From contig CM030935.1 in the NCBI GenBank assembly GCA_018136815.1, positions 2,674,292-2,738,291 of the forward strand: DNA of 64,000 nucleotides, read 5' to 3'. The notes under the pieces are model-generated. The model made no database searches. It was not told where the DNA came from and saw only the letters and a list, made by a program, of their open reading frames with translations. Within the stretch, counting starts at the first letter, position 1, and each line of letters begins with the position of its first letter. The position numbers and the translations under genes were made by a program. This document shows, one piece after another, positions 61,650 through 64,000 of the stretch. The stretch comes from Isochrysis galbana (taxonomy: Eukaryota > Haptophyta > Isochrysidales > Isochrysidaceae).

Positions 61650-64000
61650 TTAAGAAATAAACGATATCGTCCAGTCGTCGGTCATAGGCACGTCAGGTTT
61701 GCGTACGATTGTTCGCCCAGTGGCATCACTCCACGAAGCTTCCAATTCCCTAGTCACACCATTATGCTTTAGCACGATCTTGGTCGGCGGGCGCATTCCG
61801 ATGAGCTCGAGGCGCTCGAGTGTATTGGGTGGCTGGTAGCTGTCCGAAGCATGAATAGCAGAAGAGGTGAGCGTGGTGCCTTCAGAGAGAGCGTACCGAC
61901 GGAGTGCGAAAGCTCCATTCTGATATTCATATCCATCGCCTGCATCGATGTAAAGCTCACCCTCCGCAGAACCGGCGGCATCGGGAGCGACAACAAGCGT
62001 GTATGGGTCCTTCCCCATCAGCGTGGCGGAGCGACGGAGACGCATCTGGCGCGGAACTATCGAACCACCACGCTGAAAGACGGGAATGGTCCCAAGCGGT
62101 GCTGTGACGGTGTGTCGACCGGGCGACAATTTGCTGCCATCGCGCACGCCGTACCAGGGCTCACTGCCGGGGAAGTAGACATCGGCACTTGTGGCGCCTT
62201 GAGCCGTGACAGGATGTACAAGCAAGTCGCGGCCAACCAACCACTGATCTGCGGCTTCCCAAGTTTGTACGTCCTGAGGATAATGTACCCAGAGAGGCCG
62301 CATGGTCGGGGTACCCGTTGCCTCTGCTTGGTGGAAGACCGTGTACCAGTAGGCAAGCAACTGGTAACGCTCCTTGGCGATTTCCCGCAACCTAAGAGCC
62401 GTCTCCTCGCCGAATGTCCAGGGTTCGCGACGTGCTGAATCGTGGTGAGCATGACCGCGGAAGAAGGGCGTGTAGGCACCAGCCTCAAACCATCGCGTGA
62501 AGAGCTCGGCATCTGGGTCACCGTAACCACCGCCCTTGCCGAGAAAGCCGCCCACGTCGGCGCCGGAGAAGGTAATGCCGCATAGACCAAGTGTAAGGAG
62601 CATCGGAATCGACGCGACGAGATGATCCCATTTGCATGCGTTGTCACCCGTCCAGATCGCTCCCCAGCGCTGGGAGCCCGCGTAGAAAGAGCGAGACAGC
62701 ACAAAGGGACGCTTGTCTTGTTCCGGGTTCCTTCGCAGCAGTCCTTCAGCTGTTGCGCGCTGCATGTACATGCCGTACAAGTTGTGCCACTCGCGGTGCT
62801 CAACTCCTGCAAGACTTAGTGCATCCTTCTGCATTGACACTTCCGGTCCGTTGAAAACCGACGGCTCGTTCATGTCATTCCAGGTATAGAGTGTTGGAGT
62901 CGATCCTGAGCCCAAAAGAGAGGGCACAGACGAAGGGGGGAATCAGGTCTGGGGCACTTGGATAACTCTTGTACACGATCCCGGAAATCGTGGCTTCAAG
63001 TACGCACCTTTATACACGTCGTAAGAGAACCGCTCCGCCCACCACTCGCGCACTTGAGGTGAGGTGAAGTCGAGGTACGCCGAATCGCCTGGCCAACACC
63101 ATCCGTTGAACTCAGCCCCATCTTTCGTCTTGATGAAAAGTTGCTGAGAAACGGCACAGGAAGAAGCAGTCGACGTGCAAGTAATCAACCGCAAATGATA
63201 AGGTATCCCGTCAACGGATGGACTAGCCCCATGGGAAGTGATGAGGTCTCGGATAGAAGGAAGCGGCTTGTCAAATTGTAAGCAGGGGGCGGTCGCTGCG
63301 TAGCGCGCACACCTTGTCATGGGCTTCCTGGTAGATGTGGTACCCGGTGTCCTTCTTGATGTGGGGATCGACGATCGTAACCTACAGGCAAGAGAGTCCG
63401 CAAGCGGTCTTCAACCAGAATATCAAACAGATGAATGGGGCTTGGCATCTATAGAGGACTAGAGGTGCGTGGTTTTAAACGCAACAAACCATTTTGCGGC
63501 CGGTGGCAGCAAGCTCCTGCTGCATCTTTTCCGGTTCGGGAAACTTAAAGTCATCCCATGTGAAGTAGCGCTTGCCGTTCGTGTGCTCGATGTCGAGCCA
63601 GAGAACATCGTAGGGGAGGTCTAGCTCCTCGAATTGCCCGTGGACGTACCTCACATCAGCCTCGTCGTTGTAGTTCCAACGGCATTGATGGTAGCCCAAG
63701 GAGAAAATCGGTGGTAGCGGCGTGTACCCTGTCAAGGCAGCATATTGCGCGAATATGCCGAGCGGGGACGGTCCTGGCAGCAACATAACGTCGACGACGC
63801 CGGACTCCGACATCCAAAAGGACGTGGTGGATCCGCCGATGGTGGGCGTCCCACCCAGCCAACTCGATGATGAGGGTGCCTCGCGCGAGATATCAACAAA
63901 TGTTTCGGACGGATTGAACCAGAGCAGGCCCGTGGTGCGATTCCCGGCGTGTGCAAGGAGAAGCGGCACGCCACCGTAGAGGGCCATTGGCGAGTCCAGC
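61650..64000 (-). CDS. GH31 alpha-glucosidase, 3' part (runs off the window)
   Basis: Four exons are visible: 64000-63490, 63381-63313, 63143-63008 and 62905-61650 (introns 108, 169, 102 nt), with stop TAA 61650-61652. The 5' end lies beyond the right edge. The barrel shows MALYGGVPLLLAH, SLGYHQCRWNYNDEADV, YDVLWLDIEHTNGKRYFTWD, GWCWPGDSAYLDF, the nucleophile motif WNDMNEPSVFNGPE, the acid/base region WTGDNACKWDHL, ADVGGFLG and GHAHHDS, then beta-sandwich C-terminal domains. It hydrolyses alpha-glucosidic bonds. The sequence pattern (EHREWHNLYGMYMQRAT) is closest to glucosidase II alpha subunit, which trims N-glycans in the ER. A starch or glucan role is the alternative. Confidence 0.92.

Overview
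The window is nuclear DNA of a GC-rich eukaryote, most likely a microalga with a secondary plastid. The evidence is that genes carry short GT-AG introns (about 94 to 320 nt). A peroxiredoxin has a signal-peptide-like start followed by a transit-peptide-like stretch. A GAPDH has coenzyme-pocket residues unlike strictly NAD-dependent forms. There is a proline-rich surface protein, a YhdH/AcuI-type acrylyl-CoA reductase relative (a family tied to DMSP metabolism in marine algae and bacteria), and a heavy load of mobile elements. A haptophyte fits best, but this rests on style and gene content, not on a phylogeny.

Layout. 1-2254: a decayed LINE tail and unassigned DNA. 2255-15332: one minus-strand Ty3/gypsy chromovirus of about 13.1 kb with paired 1.3-kb LTRs. 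It holds gag, aspartic protease, reverse transcriptase, RNase H, integrase and chromodomain remnants in canonical order, plus an extra 4-kb segment carrying a phage-type DNA cytosine methyltransferase. This is the most striking object in the window. 15333-20450: an assembly gap, retroelement debris, a GNAT acetyltransferase exon, a Cys-rich exon and a cytochrome b561 domain. 20450-31340: GAPDH, glutaredoxin, a two-exon 51-aa membrane microprotein and a three-exon RecQ helicase, separated by MITE-like repeats. 31344-36878: a surface protein with a duplicated unassigned domain, and the AcuI-like reductase. 36880-46680: a repeat desert with Ty3 and LINE fragments, a broken hAT transposase and a 1.5-kb foldback element. 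46683-57039: a four-exon NEK-like kinase fused to leucine-rich repeats and a degenerate exonuclease/endonuclease/phosphatase domain, an F-box-like/TLDc protein and a plastid-type peroxiredoxin. 57040-64000: a non-autonomous hAT element with a perfect 8-bp target duplication that seems to have captured a gene piece, a second MITE copy, and the 3' part of a GH31 alpha-glucosidase that runs off the right edge.

The host genes do not form an operon or pathway. They are independent nuclear genes for carbon metabolism (GAPDH), thiol redox (glutaredoxin, peroxiredoxin), DNA repair (RecQ), glycoprotein or glucan processing (GH31), signalling (kinase) and oxidative-stress-type TLDc function. Most have a pyrimidine-rich tract on the coding strand just upstream of the ATG. 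Splice sites were placed by eye from GT/AG signals and protein continuity; no transcript data were available.
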